DNA of 64,000 nucleotides, from positions 20,806,001-20,870,000 of the forward strand of contig JAIVEN010000002.1 of the NCBI GenBank assembly GCA_026686845.1, in the 5' to 3' direction. This DNA comes from Adenanthera pavonina. Lineage: Eukaryota > Streptophyta > Magnoliopsida > Fabales > Fabaceae. The notes beneath the pieces are model-generated. The model worked only from the letters and a program-made list of their open reading frames with translations, was not told the DNA's origin and did no database searches. Of this stretch, positions 1-11,388 are shown one piece after another (the first letter of the stretch is position 1; every line of letters starts with the position of its first letter). Position numbers and translations under genes: made by a program.

Positions 1-60
1 GTCGTAATGCAGCACTTGAAACAGGACAGAAATATGATTTATCATGCCTATGTGTTCTAG

Positions 61-3000
61 GTGTATTCATGGGAGCCTGTTATTTGTCATGATGCTGTTG
101 ATATGGAATGGACCACTCTTGGTGACCTCTGTATTCATGATGGGAAACTTCTGGGTTGCTCATACTACCAAAATTCTATTGGAGTCTGGGTGGCAGATAT
201 ATCTGTAGGATCTACTATCACTCTGAACTTCTTTTCCAAATGTTTGCAATACTATTTTTTCTTGTGAGGAACTCAGGGAATGATTGTCTTCATAGTTAAT
301 AACTCGGCGGCAATGTGGTATCAATTACTTCTAAACATGATAGCATAATTTGTACATGGTACATGCCAATAGTTAAAGTGAGATTGATGTAGAACTGAAA
401 TAGGAACCAAGAACAATTAATCAAAACACTTAAACATATTCTTCTATTAATTTAATAACAATTCTGAAATCTTTATGACATTATATTCCTTACATACTGC
501 AACTCAAATTAGTTTGCATCTATCACATAACTATAAACTAGGAATAAGAGATACCAATACCCAAATAAGTAAGTTTTAAAATTCAAAATTACCTCTACCA
601 GAAAAAAAATTCAAAATTACTGATAAATAAACATTTAAGCCACAATTCAATACAGTGATTCCCAAATTATAAATTACAAATATATCATGTATGAGTGCTA
701 ATATACAATGACCATAATATCATCTGCTCATACTGCATTAAGGGTCATATGACTACGTGGCAGGCATTATAATCTGTGAAGATTGCCAAGTAACTTTTCA
801 GTTGTGTGTGTGATGAAGAATGGGAAAAAGATTAATATTTGTAACTATTTGTAAATCAAGAATTAAAGCTTAACATTAGAGTTTTTATCATTTATTACGT
901 CCTTTCTCAAATTCAGCATGCTTGTTATTAGTGGTTATCTTTGTTATTGTTTCATTTCTTGTTTTCAGCATATGCTTTATGGTTTCTTTTATGTTCCTCA
1001 GGGCTGGAGACTTTTGAGGAACTTAAGTGATGAAATAAAATATCAGTTTTTGTTTTCTTCCTCCCCCTTCCCTCTCTCGTATGTCCATTTTTCTCTCTCC
1101 CTTCTCCGCCTTTTCCTTTGCTGGTCCTCTGTCAGTGTGCTATTTTCTAAACTACGCACCTTTCCTCTGTTATTATTCTGAGTGTAGTTTTATATGTATT
1201 AGCTTATTGAGCCATATGGCACTGGCTTGGGACCAAAGAAAAATGAAGGTGTGGAGCAGAAACTTAGTTTTGAGGGAAATCAGGTGGAGAAGGTAGAGAT
1301 GGGTGTAGGACCAACTCCTCGTTTGCAACTTATGTCTCCTGACAATGAATCAAAAGAGATAAAGAACATATATATCGACTGTAAGTTGATTAGTTTTTGT
1401 CTTCCTTAAGTCACACTTTCAAAATCTTTCCCCCTTTCCTTTTCCTCCTTATCTTTCTGTTTGTTAATTGGTTTACCCAGACAAACTGGGTCCCAAAACT
1501 ACTGATTGAATTTTAAGGTTTTTCTTTTAAAAAAATTTGTGTGTCTTGGTGATTGTAATTTTTAGTGGCTTGGCACTTCTCCCTAGGGACTGAAGGAAAT
1601 TAACATATGCAAAAAAGCTTATTATCTGTTGCTGCATTTTATGGAAGATTATTATCTGTTGGTTGGCTTTCCCACTTAAAAGTAATTCATCAATTTTCTT
1701 CTGTATTTCATTGCTAAAATTACTGTTAGCTTTCATAAATGAGTGCCAATTTATGCTCCTTTCCGGTATTGGTCAACTTGGTAAACCCAGCCTGTATTGA
1801 TCCATTGAAATTTCACAATTACTTATTTTATCTGTATGCCATGTATAACCTGCATCACCGCATGTTTTTAGGTTTGTTTAATTTGATATAATATTTGGTT
1901 TTGCTAGGAATTTTACTTGCAAAATAGGTTTGCATCCTGTGTACATCCAAGTTGATAAATTTATAGGATGCTGCTTTAGTTGCACCGAAAGGTCTTTTTT
2001 ATTTTGGGTGAAGGATTCCACTTATAACTTTCTAGAAATCATGCAAGTTGGAAGTATAATTGTACACACTAGCATTCACAAGATTTGGCATGATGACTGC
2101 AGATCCCATTTATTTATAGTTCTCAATTTTTTCCAAATTCTTTTTCTAATAAATTACTCTTTTCTTCCATGTTAAGCTTCCGGAGGGAAACCTATTTCCT
2201 TACAGAGATCTGGCTCTTTTAATTCTCCAAAAGTAGATATCCCAGAAGATTCCAAGGAAATTTGTAATTTGGGAATGCTGAATCAGAGTCCTGCAACAGG
2301 AGTTCACACAAAATCAAATGAGCAAGCACTTAGAAAGTCTTTCTTTGTGCCAAACATTGTACCTCGGGACATTTCTGGTGGTAATGACTCAGCTAAAACT
2401 GGAAACGAAACTGTCAACCTTTCAAGGACAAAACTAGGGATGCTACTCAAGCCGACTCATATACAGAGAGCATCTACTGGAAGATGTGATGCAGAAAACC
2501 TTTCTGCAGATATGGGTTCTGGAACTTTTGGCCATACAAGAAGTAAATTAGACAATGTAGAAGATCTTAAAAAGCTAGGATCCAAGGATGAGGTCAAAGA
2601 ATCTTGTGAAGATAAACATCCTATCAAGAGTATAACAGACAAATTAGAAAAGGCTTTTTCTCCACATAAACTCTCTGACCAGGAGTCATGTAAGTTCTTG
2701 GTATTATACTAGAGTAGGCCAACTGCAGCTTTGCACGTCATTATTATTTTAGCTTATCCTATTCTCCTCTCTCTTCTAATTATATCGCAGGGTTTATTGT
2801 CAGTTTGCATCATTGTCTTGAACTATTTGACTTCTCATTAGTTTGATAACTGATTTTCACATTGGCCCCAGCCTATATTTTTGGTAGCAGTTGCTACTTT
2901 AACCTTCTCAAACCTCCTGGCAAAAAGAACCTTCTCAAAAAAGACCAAGCTTTGATGATATTTGTTTCTCATCTATTCATTATGTCTGAAAATCTACATT

Positions 3001-5255
3001 TGGATCTTGTTTGTTGAATTTCTGAAGATGTTACTGAAATTCTATGCCACAAAATATGCCTCTTGTGGCTGGCTTCAATTTTCAATTGAAAAATATTGAA
3101 AAAGAGAGCTCAGATGCCATGTTTAAGCCAACTCACAAGTAGATGCCATGTATACTTTTGCTGATTATTTAAGATTTTAGTTTTCACTCTTGAAGTAATT
3201 TTCTTTCTTTATTCAGGTGATGAATCCATCCCTTGCAATGAGGAGATCAGTCCTGTTAAATATGTCAATGGAGGTTTGCCATCTCTTACTAATGTGGTTT
3301 TATACATTAGAAAGACCACTGAAAATATAATATTAAATTTTGCTTCTGGCAGTTGCTGTCGGACGAGGAAGGATCCGTTCTCTAGTTGAGAGGTTTGAAA
3401 GAAGGGATAGAACTCCCAACAATGAAGATCAAACTAGTCCATCCCTCACCACCATATGTGAAAGGAGGGAAAGAATAAATGCCAATGATGGTCAAACCAA
3501 TGCCTCCCCTGACATGATAGGCGAAAGCATGGAAAGAATACACATCAGTGAAGATCCCAAAATTACACTCTACATGCCTGCCACATTATGTGAAACTGAT
3601 AACTCTCACCCTATTACGGTAAAACTCTAGCTTTGCATGAAAAACTCACAAAATTTAAGAAAAGTTGAATTAGTTAAATTCAGTCAAATTAATCTTGTAT
3701 AATATTGTCAGAAAGCTAAGCCTCAAATTTCTGAAAGGGATTTCAACTCTGCAAACGAAGGAGAAATCATTGAGGGTCTTATGCAAACTCATGATCTAAC
3801 TCTAAGTAATCTTCGCTCACGCTTGACAAAAGTACAGGTAATTGTAGCTGCATGTTGATATTAATCATTTTTATTTGCATAATGTTCACTGTAAACTTTT
3901 AGTCTGTGGCCAAAAAAGGAAAAAAATTTTTTTAGTCATTATCCGGTGTCTTTGACAATATGCTGATGTGTAGCCAATGTTTTTATGTTTTTATATGCTT
4001 GACAAGCTTCATCTCAGGGATAAGGAAAGAATAATAGACTTGAAGACATTCTGTACTTGTAATAAGTGAGTGGTTCTGATGTGCATTGGCAGGTGGTGAG
4101 GCACTTTTGGGAGCGGAACGATGTTAAGGGTGCAATAAATGCTTTAAGGAAGCTGCCTGATCAATCTGTAAGTGTCTTGAAAACGTCTTTCTGTTACATA
4201 TCTTGTTGCCTTTTCCATATTTGATGTTTCTAACTTTAAATTGATGGTTTTCTCCTTTGCATATATATTCCTTCTGAATCCTCACGCAGGTGCAAGCAGA
4301 TGTTATTGGTGTTCTTGTGGAGAAGACAGACCTTCTCTCCTTAGAGTTGTTTACATGCTTGTTTCCTGTGCTCATAGGATTGCTGGATAGCAAGATAGAA
4401 AGGTAATTCATTATAAAATGTAGTGCCAGGAAAACTCTTCATGATGGGTTTTGCAATATGTAGGAACTGGAAACTCTCTTATGACCCCATTTGAGGGCCT
4501 TGATCCTTAATAGGAGCATGAAGTCTTATGCAAAACATGTATTATATGGTTGATTATAGTTTCATTTAAAACATCAACGATGAAATTAATAGAAGTTTCT
4601 CTTTTCTTAAAACCTCAGCAAGATATGGTTGCTTCATTTTTCAATTGTACAGGCATGTAAAGGTGTCACTGGATTTGCAATTAAAGCTTGTAGCAGTATT
4701 TGGACCTACAATACACTCAACTATTAAAGCTCCTCCCTCTGTTGGGGTTGATCTACATGCAGAGCAAAGGTGCTTTTTCATCTCCGCATGCTTTTCAGTG
4801 TCTCCTTTTGTTACTCGTGAACAAAACTGACTTGGTGAGATCCACTTATTTCATATGTAATCTGGGGGGCAGGCGGGAATGTTGCAACCAGTGCTTTATA
4901 CACCTACAGAAGATCCAAAAGATTCTTCCGCTGGTAATAAGGTAATTATGCAGCCTTTAGTGTCTTGCCTTGTTTGTACATCAAAAGCAATGTTCCACAC
5001 CAAGGGTTCCAATAAAGTATACATTGGAAGTCCTTGCCAGTTTCTATTTTATAGAGAATACATCGGAAAAATGAAATTCTTGCGTTGGAAAAAGGTTTAA
5101 TAGTGTATGACTGTATGGTAACTATGCATTTGTGCAGTTAATCTTTAGACACTATGTTAGATATAGCAACCAAGAATCACGGCTTTTCTGATTTTTGCTG
5201 CAGGAGAGGTGGTTTGTTGGCTAGGTCTGCCCAGGAGTTGAATTTAGTTCTTTAA
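61..5255 (+). CDS. KTN80: Katanin p80 WD40 subunit (KTN80-like), 3' part, 11 exons
   Basis: This gene encodes the regulatory subunit of the microtubule-severing enzyme katanin; in plants KTN80 binds the p60 AAA ATPase and targets it to cortical microtubule crossovers and branch points. Exons read by eye: 61-204, 1203-1380, 2177-2689, 3217-3273, 3353-3618, 3712-3837, 4093-4167, 4290-4402, 4653-4769, 4873-4941, 5204-5255 (stop TAA). All have AG/GT borders and phases join, giving 569 codons. Residues 1-48 are the end of the WD40 part (VYSWEPVICHD, GKLLGCSYYQNS, GVWVADIS). A low-complexity linker follows, with IRSLVERFERRDR. Residues about 387-569 are the con80 domain that binds p60 (LMQTHDLTLSNLRSRL, VVRHFWERNDVKGAINAL, ending ARSAQELNLVL). 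The 5' exons, including most WD40 repeats, lie left of the window. No break is seen. Family assignment is from recalled similarity; exon borders are likely but not tested against RNA. Confidence 0.93.
581..620 (+). mobile_element. Tail-only retroposon scar in katanin intron
   Basis: ATTCAAAATTAC at 581-592 and 609-620 flanks CTCTACCAG plus seven A. The duplication is exact over 12 bp and may extend into shared A. It lies in the intron between 204 and 1203. Confidence 0.6.
2901..2939 (+). mobile_element. Tail-only retroposon scar in katanin intron
   Basis: AACCTTCTCAAA at 2901-2912 and 2928-2939 flanks CCTCCTGGCAAAAAG. The tag CTGGCAAAAA resembles CTGGCCAAAA at 25803. Confidence 0.6.
3897..3937 (+). 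mobile_element. Tail-only retroposon scar in katanin intron
   Basis: TTTTAGTC at 3897-3904 and 3930-3937 flanks TGTGGCCAAAAAAGG with a further A-run and three T. The tag TGGCCAAAAAA equals the 3' end of the LINE at 57729. The duplication is only 8 bp. Confidence 0.5.
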
Positions 5256-5541
5256 CAATCCTGAAGATGTCAGTTGATGAACTTCAGCCCATTCATGAAG
5301 CGTTGATTGGCTTGTTACTCTTCCTAAGCAAGATTACATACAAACAATACATGAAACATGAATGTTATATTACTGTAATCACAGCCGACAGTCTTGTCCT
5401 TTAGCTGTCATCTTTGGCTTTTGTTCTCGGCAGAGCATCATATTCATACCAGTGAGTGAGATTGTTGTAAGAAAAAGCTGAACGAGACATATACCCCCAG
5501 CTGTAGACGCCGCAAGTGGCAGCAGCTTTCTTTAGAGCTTA

Positions 5542-5710
5542 GTGTCCGTTTGAATTATCTTTTTGTAAAAGGTCTTTTAAAATAATCACAGTTTATAAAA
5601 ATGAAGTTTGGATAAAAATAGAGAAGCTTACTATAAATATGTTTGGATAAAAAAGAAAAAATAATGATTAGAAATCATGATTTGGTTTGCAATGTAAACG
5701 AAACAGGCAC
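5542..5710. mobile_element. Tourist/PIF-Harbinger-like MITE downstream of katanin gene
   Basis: A 169-bp element begins GTGTCCGTTTG and ends GAAACAGGCAC, which are imperfect inverted repeats of the Tourist type. It is bordered on both sides by TTA (5539-5541 and 5711-5713), the target duplication expected for PIF/Harbinger. It has no coding capacity. It lies about 290 bp after the katanin stop codon, so it may sit inside the 3' UTR. Confidence 0.65.
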
Positions 5711-6804
5711 TTAGTCATCAAGGGTATTTGATTGTATGTATTTTTTTTCCCTCTTTTGATGGTTCCTTTTATTTTTTAGTAGTTTTGATCCATCAATGTT
5801 TTAGTGAAGTAGGGGGTTTTAGTTGAGTGACCCGGGCCACAATGTAATCCTTCCAGCAACTCAGCTTCATGTAGATGCAATAGCAGAAGCCTTGTAAATT
5901 TGTATGTATTTTTATAATCAATGAGATGGATAATCAGTTCTTTCGATTAAATTGGCCGTTTTTATCTTTATTTTTATTTTTTTCTATAGAATTAGGAGTA
6001 CCTCTGGCTGGTAACAAGGACTAATCTTCCTTGTCTTGCATTAATTACTCCTTATCTCCTTTCCCAATGAATTATTTATCATCTATTGTAGTTAGAATTC
6101 GAGAAATTGGTATAATTTGGATTTTTAATGTAACTCTGTTTTTATGGCCAATAAATGTGATTGAGTTTAACTAAATTGTTTAGAATAGTATAAATACTTG
6201 ATTTTCTAGATTTACAATAATGTAATAATAATATTAGTATTAGTATTATTATTAATATTAATAAATCATAATTAAAAATTAAATGCATACCTAACATTTC
6301 TGTCTTGAATTAATTTACTATTTTCGTTCATAAGATACAGTCTTTTTAAAAACTATCCCAATGTGCAATGAGCAGGGGTCAAAAGCAGTTTTTTTTTGTG
6401 TGAAAAGAACAATTTTTATCCTGTATTACTTAATTGCATTTAATGATTATATGTATATCCATGATAAGTGAACAACTGTTTCCAATTATTTTAAGCGAAT
6501 CACGTTATTCACAGAATGTGATGATTTTGCCCAACTTCACAATTGCTATTATTTATTTTGGCCAAAAAAACGACTAAAACTTTATTATATATTTTGGTGT
6601 CTTAATACTTAATTTAAAATTGAGAAGATAAATAAAAAAATAAAAATGACCCTCAAAAATAAAATTTTCATTCAAATCCTTATAAAATTATGTTTTACCA
6701 CTAAAAAATACGTTTTTTATAAGTCATAACAAAATTTATAATATCACACCAAATACTTTATATTATTATATAATATTAAAATTTATCTCATTTTATTCAA
6801 ACAA

Positions 6805-7130
6805 ATTTTATATTATCAAATATTTTCTAATTTAAATAAAAAGAATAGAGATAAGCCTTTAATCTAATCAAATCTAAATTTAAATAAAAAGAATTGAGAT
6901 TAGGAGATAATAAAATTTAATATTATAAAATATTTTTTAATTTAAATAAAAAGAATAGAGATAAGCCTTTAATCTAATCAAATCTAAATTTAAATAAAAA
7001 GAATTGAGATTAGGAGATAATAAAATTTAATATTATAAAATATTTTTTAATTTAAATAAAAAGAACAGAGATAAGCCTTTGATCTAATCAAATTTAAATT
7101 TAAATAAAAAGAATTGAGATTAGGAGATAG
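6805..7130. repeat. Three-copy 110-bp AT-rich tandem repeat
   Basis: The marker ATAAGCCTTT occurs at 6851, 6961 and 7071, an exact 110-bp period. Each unit contains TTTAAATAAAAAGAAT, a diverged half-repeat and GAGATTAGGAGATA. Copies two and three differ by only a few bases; the left edge of the first is more diverged. The array ends just before the homologous 5' region of the broken SANT/bromodomain copy. The rest of 5256-7180 is AT-rich and holds the Tourist element and short simple repeats; I see no gene there. Confidence 0.85.
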
Positions 7131-7263
7131 AGAGAAAGCTACTTTATAAAAACAAAATCTTTCATTCAAACCCTCACCTCAGACATACTTTCTCTCTCAA
7201 TTCAGGAATCGTACGCAACGCAACATACCAAATACAACAATTAATTATAAGAGGACCACCACT

Positions 7264-8773
7264 TCTAACACAAACGTGAAAAAGGCTATTTTGTTCTTCA
7301 TGGTAATTTTTTTTTCCTGATCAATTCTTTTCGCTGTGTGTGTGTGTGTGTGTGTGTATTTCCCTTTCCCATATGTAAAGAGATGGAGATGGTGGCGCCC
7401 GTTATATTTTAAATTGATGATTCGTTAAAAATAATGACCGATCATTTTTTTCAACTTCAATTTTTTATATTTTCCGGCGTTCTTGATTTTGTTGGTTCGT
7501 TCTTGTTTTTCTGCCGGTATATAATTTTGTGTGTTTATTTTCTTGAAACTATTGAAAAAAATAAAAATTATTTGTTGATTTTTTTTGTGAATAATATAAA
7601 TTGTTTAATGATATTCAAGCAATTTTCAAATTCAAAATGTTAGAGTATCATGGGTTCCTATGCATTTAAATTTTATAAATTTAAATTTAAATATTTATTC
7701 AGTTATCATATTTTAACGCGAGATAAGATATAGAAATTAAATTAAAAACATAATTATTTTAATAATAGAATTATATTATTTGCCATTTTATATAAATAAT
7801 TAGATTTTCCCGTGCATTGATATATAAAAGAGATAATAACTTAAAAATATAACAACATTAAAAAGCTATAATTGCTTTAAGTCAAACTGTCAAAGAAAGT
7901 ATATATTAGAAGTCATACAATAAATATGATCACACTATTTAAATTTTAATTGAATAGAAATAATTTATAATCATATGTAGACTATAGTCCATAGTAAATT
8001 TGCAATTAAATTATTATCCGAAAGCCATGTTCCACAAAAGTATATAAGGATGAATTTTTAATACGAATGTTATTAATCTTTTTGTAGATCTGTGAAGATA
8101 AAGAGTTGCAAAGGCGTTACCCTAGACGCAAGTATGTAAAATTCTCTCTATTTTTTTTTTAAATTTTATTTGGTAGAAAATTATCGCTCTTCTTCTTCTT
8201 CTTCTTCTTCTTCTTATTATTATTATTGTTGTTCTTATATACTCAATCAAATGTTATATATGATCTCAATTTAGTTTCTTCACTATATTCTTAAGTACAG
8301 TTTTTAAATATTGACTATCACATTGTTTATGAAAATAAAAATGACATTTTTTTTCCAACACAACATTTGATTAGATCTTTGAAAAAGCTTTTTTATTTGT
8401 ATGCTTTTTGTATTGTTGAATCTTGAACCTAATAAGAAACACCTTAAGAACCTCAGTATACAAGTCAATATTTCATGAATAATAATGATAAAGTATATAT
8501 GATTGAGGTAGTCATGTGTTAATTAATAACAAACAATAATATATTAATTTCAGGTCCGTTAAATCAATGACTAAACCTCTCAAAATTGAGAAGAACAAGA
8601 AAGAAAAAGATGGTTCCCCAGCACCCAATAGCATTAGAAACTCAACATCATCATCATCATCCAGATTCATCAGAAGAGACACAGCCATGAAATCTTCCAC
8701 TGAACACAGAACATCAAACCAAAAAGATTCAAACCAAGCTGCTTCTGCTTTTAGACATCACCTAAAGAGTCAG
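7264..8773 (+). pseudogene. Broken SANT/bromodomain gene copy A (exons 2 and 4 only)
   Basis: Two exon-like blocks match the intact gene at 13121-17172. Block 8088-8131 (AG before, GTATGT after) reads ICEDKELQRRYPRR and corresponds to VCRAKYEDLKERYSG, with two codons missing. Block 8554-8773 reads SVKSMTKPLKIEKNKKEK ... ASAFRHHLKSQ and corresponds to the coiled-coil and start of the bromodomain (ASVFRHRLDSQ). The phases of the two blocks still match. The SANT exon, the WFEEL exon and the final bromodomain exon are absent. The stretch around 7290-7400 resembles the leader of the intact copy (TTTTGTTCTTC, then a T-run and CCTGAT), so this is a duplicated gene that lost exons. No start codon leads into the remaining frame. 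It could also contribute 5' exons to the next copy, since 8773 and an AG at 8996-8997 would join in frame. Confidence 0.7.
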
Positions 8774-8934
8774 GTATGTGTATAAAAATTTATTTGCAAA
8801 TATATTTCTATATTTCAGTCAGAATTAAAAAAAAACTAGGGTATACACAATAATCAAAATTTGCATTATTCATGACTTGTGAAAAAGTAAAATTTGTTTT
8901 AAATTTTTTAATATCAATATAAAATATAAAATTT

Positions 8935-10164
8935 ATGACCAGATTCATCATTCATAAATTACGAATGGTAGGACTTATCTTAGATATATGGGAACAGGGT
9001 GTGGGAACAAAGGTGATAGGAAGATGGGAGACGTTGGAGAAGCTTCTTCTGGGTGGGGCAGTTCTCCGATACGGGACCCAAGATTGGAACCTCATTGCTG
9101 CCGAGCTTCGAGCTCGATCCACTTGTCACAACATTTTAACCCCTGAGGTACGTAGTAGAAAAAAAGTTAATTTTAATTCAAATTGCATTTTATTTTATGC
9201 TTTGTTAAGAAAAATATATCCTCTTTTTAAACTTTGAAATGAAAATTCATTATTCTTTTTAATCTTTCATAGAAACTAAATATCAGGACATTTTTTATAA
9301 ATATCTTAACTCTTTCTCTGTTTTTTTTTTTTGGTAGATTTGTAAGGCTAAATATGAAGATATGCAAGAGCACTATCCTGGGAGCATGTAAGTACAATTT
9401 ATTTTTGTTTTATTCTTTCCATTTGATGTTGGAGAAAGACTTCATCAAAATTTACAAAAAATTCTGGTAAAAAATTTACGATATTTTTGAAACATTGTCC
9501 AACTTACCTACATTAATTCAAGATCCAAGGCCGAAAAAAAAAATCAAGATCCAAAAGGGAATTTAGACAAAAAAAAATCCAAAGGGGAAATATTTGCTAT
9601 TATTATGTCTACATGCATTATAATTATAACTAATAAACGGTTATGTCTTTTAAAGTTTAAAGACTAAATTGCGGTGTTATTTTTGTAAATGACATTTTTC
9701 AGGAGTTGGTTTGAAATGGTTAAGAAGCAAAGAATAGCAGAACTGAAGAGAGATTTGAAACGCACTGAAAATTCAATTGAGTGAGTTCCATACTTCCATC
9801 ATTATATTCTTCTTTACTGCACATGTTTTTTCAAGTCTATACATACAAATACAGTAACACACACACACACAGAGTTGAACCTAATTAATAACAAACACCT
9901 CAAACTTTATTTGAGTTGTCATAATTTAAAACATCGATAACTTAATATTTTTATAAATATTTGAGATGCATGATTGAGCCAATCATTTATCAATTAACTA
10001 ACATTACAACCTCTTTTAGGTCTCTTAAATCAAAGATTAAATCTCTCAAGGCTGAAAAGAAGAGGAAGCAAAGAGACGATTCTCCTATGCACGGTTATAA
10101 AGAAAATTTAGATTTATCAAAATCAAAGAAAGTGAAGAGATTTGGACGCACCAAAGAGGCATGA
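8935..10164 (+). CDS. SANT-domain protein, bromodomain-less copy B
   Basis: Proposed exons are 8935-9147, 9338-9387, 9703-9780 and 10020-10164 (TGA), all with AG/GT borders and compatible phases, giving 161 codons. The protein has a SANT/Myb-like segment (IGRWETLEKLLLGGAVLRYG, then TQDWNLIAAELRARS), the linker ICKAKYEDMQEHYPGS, a helix WFEMVKKQRIAELKRDL likely to form a coiled coil, and a basic tail (SKSKKVKRFGRTKEA). It aligns exon by exon with the intact copy C but stops where C goes on into a long linker and bromodomain. The ATG of C has no counterpart here; the in-frame ATGs at 8935 and 8965 lie further upstream, so the start is uncertain. An AG at 8996-8997 would instead make this an internal exon spliced to 8773. 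It may be a functional truncated paralog or a decaying copy. Confidence 0.6.
9518..9589 (+). mobile_element. Two interlocked tail-only scars in copy B intron
   Basis: TCAAGATCCAA at 9518-9528 and 9544-9554 flanks GGCCG plus ten A. The second of these repeats overlaps a new pair, ATCCAAAAGGGAA (9549-9561) and ATCCAAAGGGGAA (9577-9589), which flanks TTTAGAC plus eight A. Two events therefore hit the same 30 bp one after the other. Confidence 0.65.
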
Positions 10165-10702
10165 AAGTCTAATGCTGGCCGCAAAGTTAATTTGGAGTAA
10201 TTAGATACTGGACACCATAATTATATTTAGATGCTCTAATTAGGGTTTCATGTATGAAAAAAAACACTTTGTTGAATGTAAAAACATTTCATTATGTGTA
10301 TTAATCTATCCCAGTGCAGAATCATCAAAGTTACAACTGTATTGATTATGGATTAAAATTATATATCAATTTTATATATCTTTAAAATTCATGAAAATAC
10401 AAATGATTTCATTTTTTTCCTATAGCTACCTATATATTGAATGTCTACTGTTTCTTCCATCTCTATTTTTATTCAAAATGATCTATACAACTATATAACG
10501 TTTTTATATTAAATACATACTGAATTTAAATTTATGATGAGTTGAATAAAATCAATAAAAATTGAAATTTTAAAATAAAAATGAATAAAAATATAATAAC
10601 ATGAATGGTTGCTAATTTAGGGTTCCATTTGTCATAAATTTAAAATGTGACTTGCAGCATTTAAATAAGATTATGGTTATAAATATGCTAATCAAGATTG
10701 AT

Positions 10703-10800
10703 CCAATTGGTAATAATGCGACTCTACAAGATGTGGGTTAAATCCCGCTATTGATACAAGGACTTAAGCGCTCCTTGAATCCCGAAGCTTGCCCTAACCT
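10703..10800 (+). repeat. tRNA-derived SINE-like sequence
   Basis: A segment near 10703-10720 (GATCCAATTGGTAATAATGC) resembles a pol III A box and 10735-10746 (GGGTTAAATCCC) resembles a B box (GGTTCRANNCC), about 30 bp apart as in tRNA-derived SINEs. Target duplications and the 3' end were not resolved. The assignment rests on the box pair only. Confidence 0.35.
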
Positions 10801-11034
10801 AGTAAGCTATAAGTATAATTGAGGATAATTCATACGTACCTACACGTTTATAGCATACTAATTAACCAATTTAAATGTTAAATCCATATCTTTCCTTGAT
10901 GCAATAAGAAGAAAGTTTTGTATAGGAGGAGCACAATCATATTTAACGCTACAATATCAGAATTACGAGGGGAATGATTCTGAAAATTGAAGAAGCCATT
11001 GTAGCCACTAGAATTTTACCACTGCTGATGAAAA

Positions 11035-11388
11035 TCTGCGCAGGGCTTTCAAATACTATGCTGGGTAACAAAAATGCCATGGCTTTGGTGGAATTCATTG
11101 GAAGGACTTATATAATTGCAGTGCTGGTGCTCAGAAGAAGGCATCCTACATTATGTAGTTTGAAGTTCACTTCCATTTTGCCAAAAATGGAAATGACATA
11201 GTCTAAAACTCTCTGCGCAGGGCTTTCAAATACTATGCTGGGTAACAAAAATGCCATGGCTTTGGTGGAATTCATTGGAAGGACTTATATAATTGCAGTG
11301 CTGGTGCTCAGAAGAAGGCATCCTACATTATGTAGTTTGAAGTTCACTTCCATTTTGCCAAAAATGGAAATGACATAGTCTAAAACTC
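11035..11388. repeat. Exact 177-bp tandem duplication
   Basis: Bases 11035-11211 and 11212-11388 read identically by eye. The unit has higher GC than its surroundings. An open frame from 10974 crosses the first copy (reads ICAGLSNTMLGNKNAMAL, then VEFIGRTYIIAVLVL) but no family is recognised, so it may be a relic of an unknown gene. Lack of any difference means a recent event or an assembly artefact. The rest of 10165-13067 is AT-rich; apart from the SINE-like sequence I see nothing else. Confidence 0.9.

Noticed and set aside
3112..3151. Tail-only scar at AGATGCCATGT (3112-3122 and 3141-3151)
   Set aside because: The repeat is exact over 11 bp, but the 18-bp insert has no A or T run, so a different repair process is more likely.
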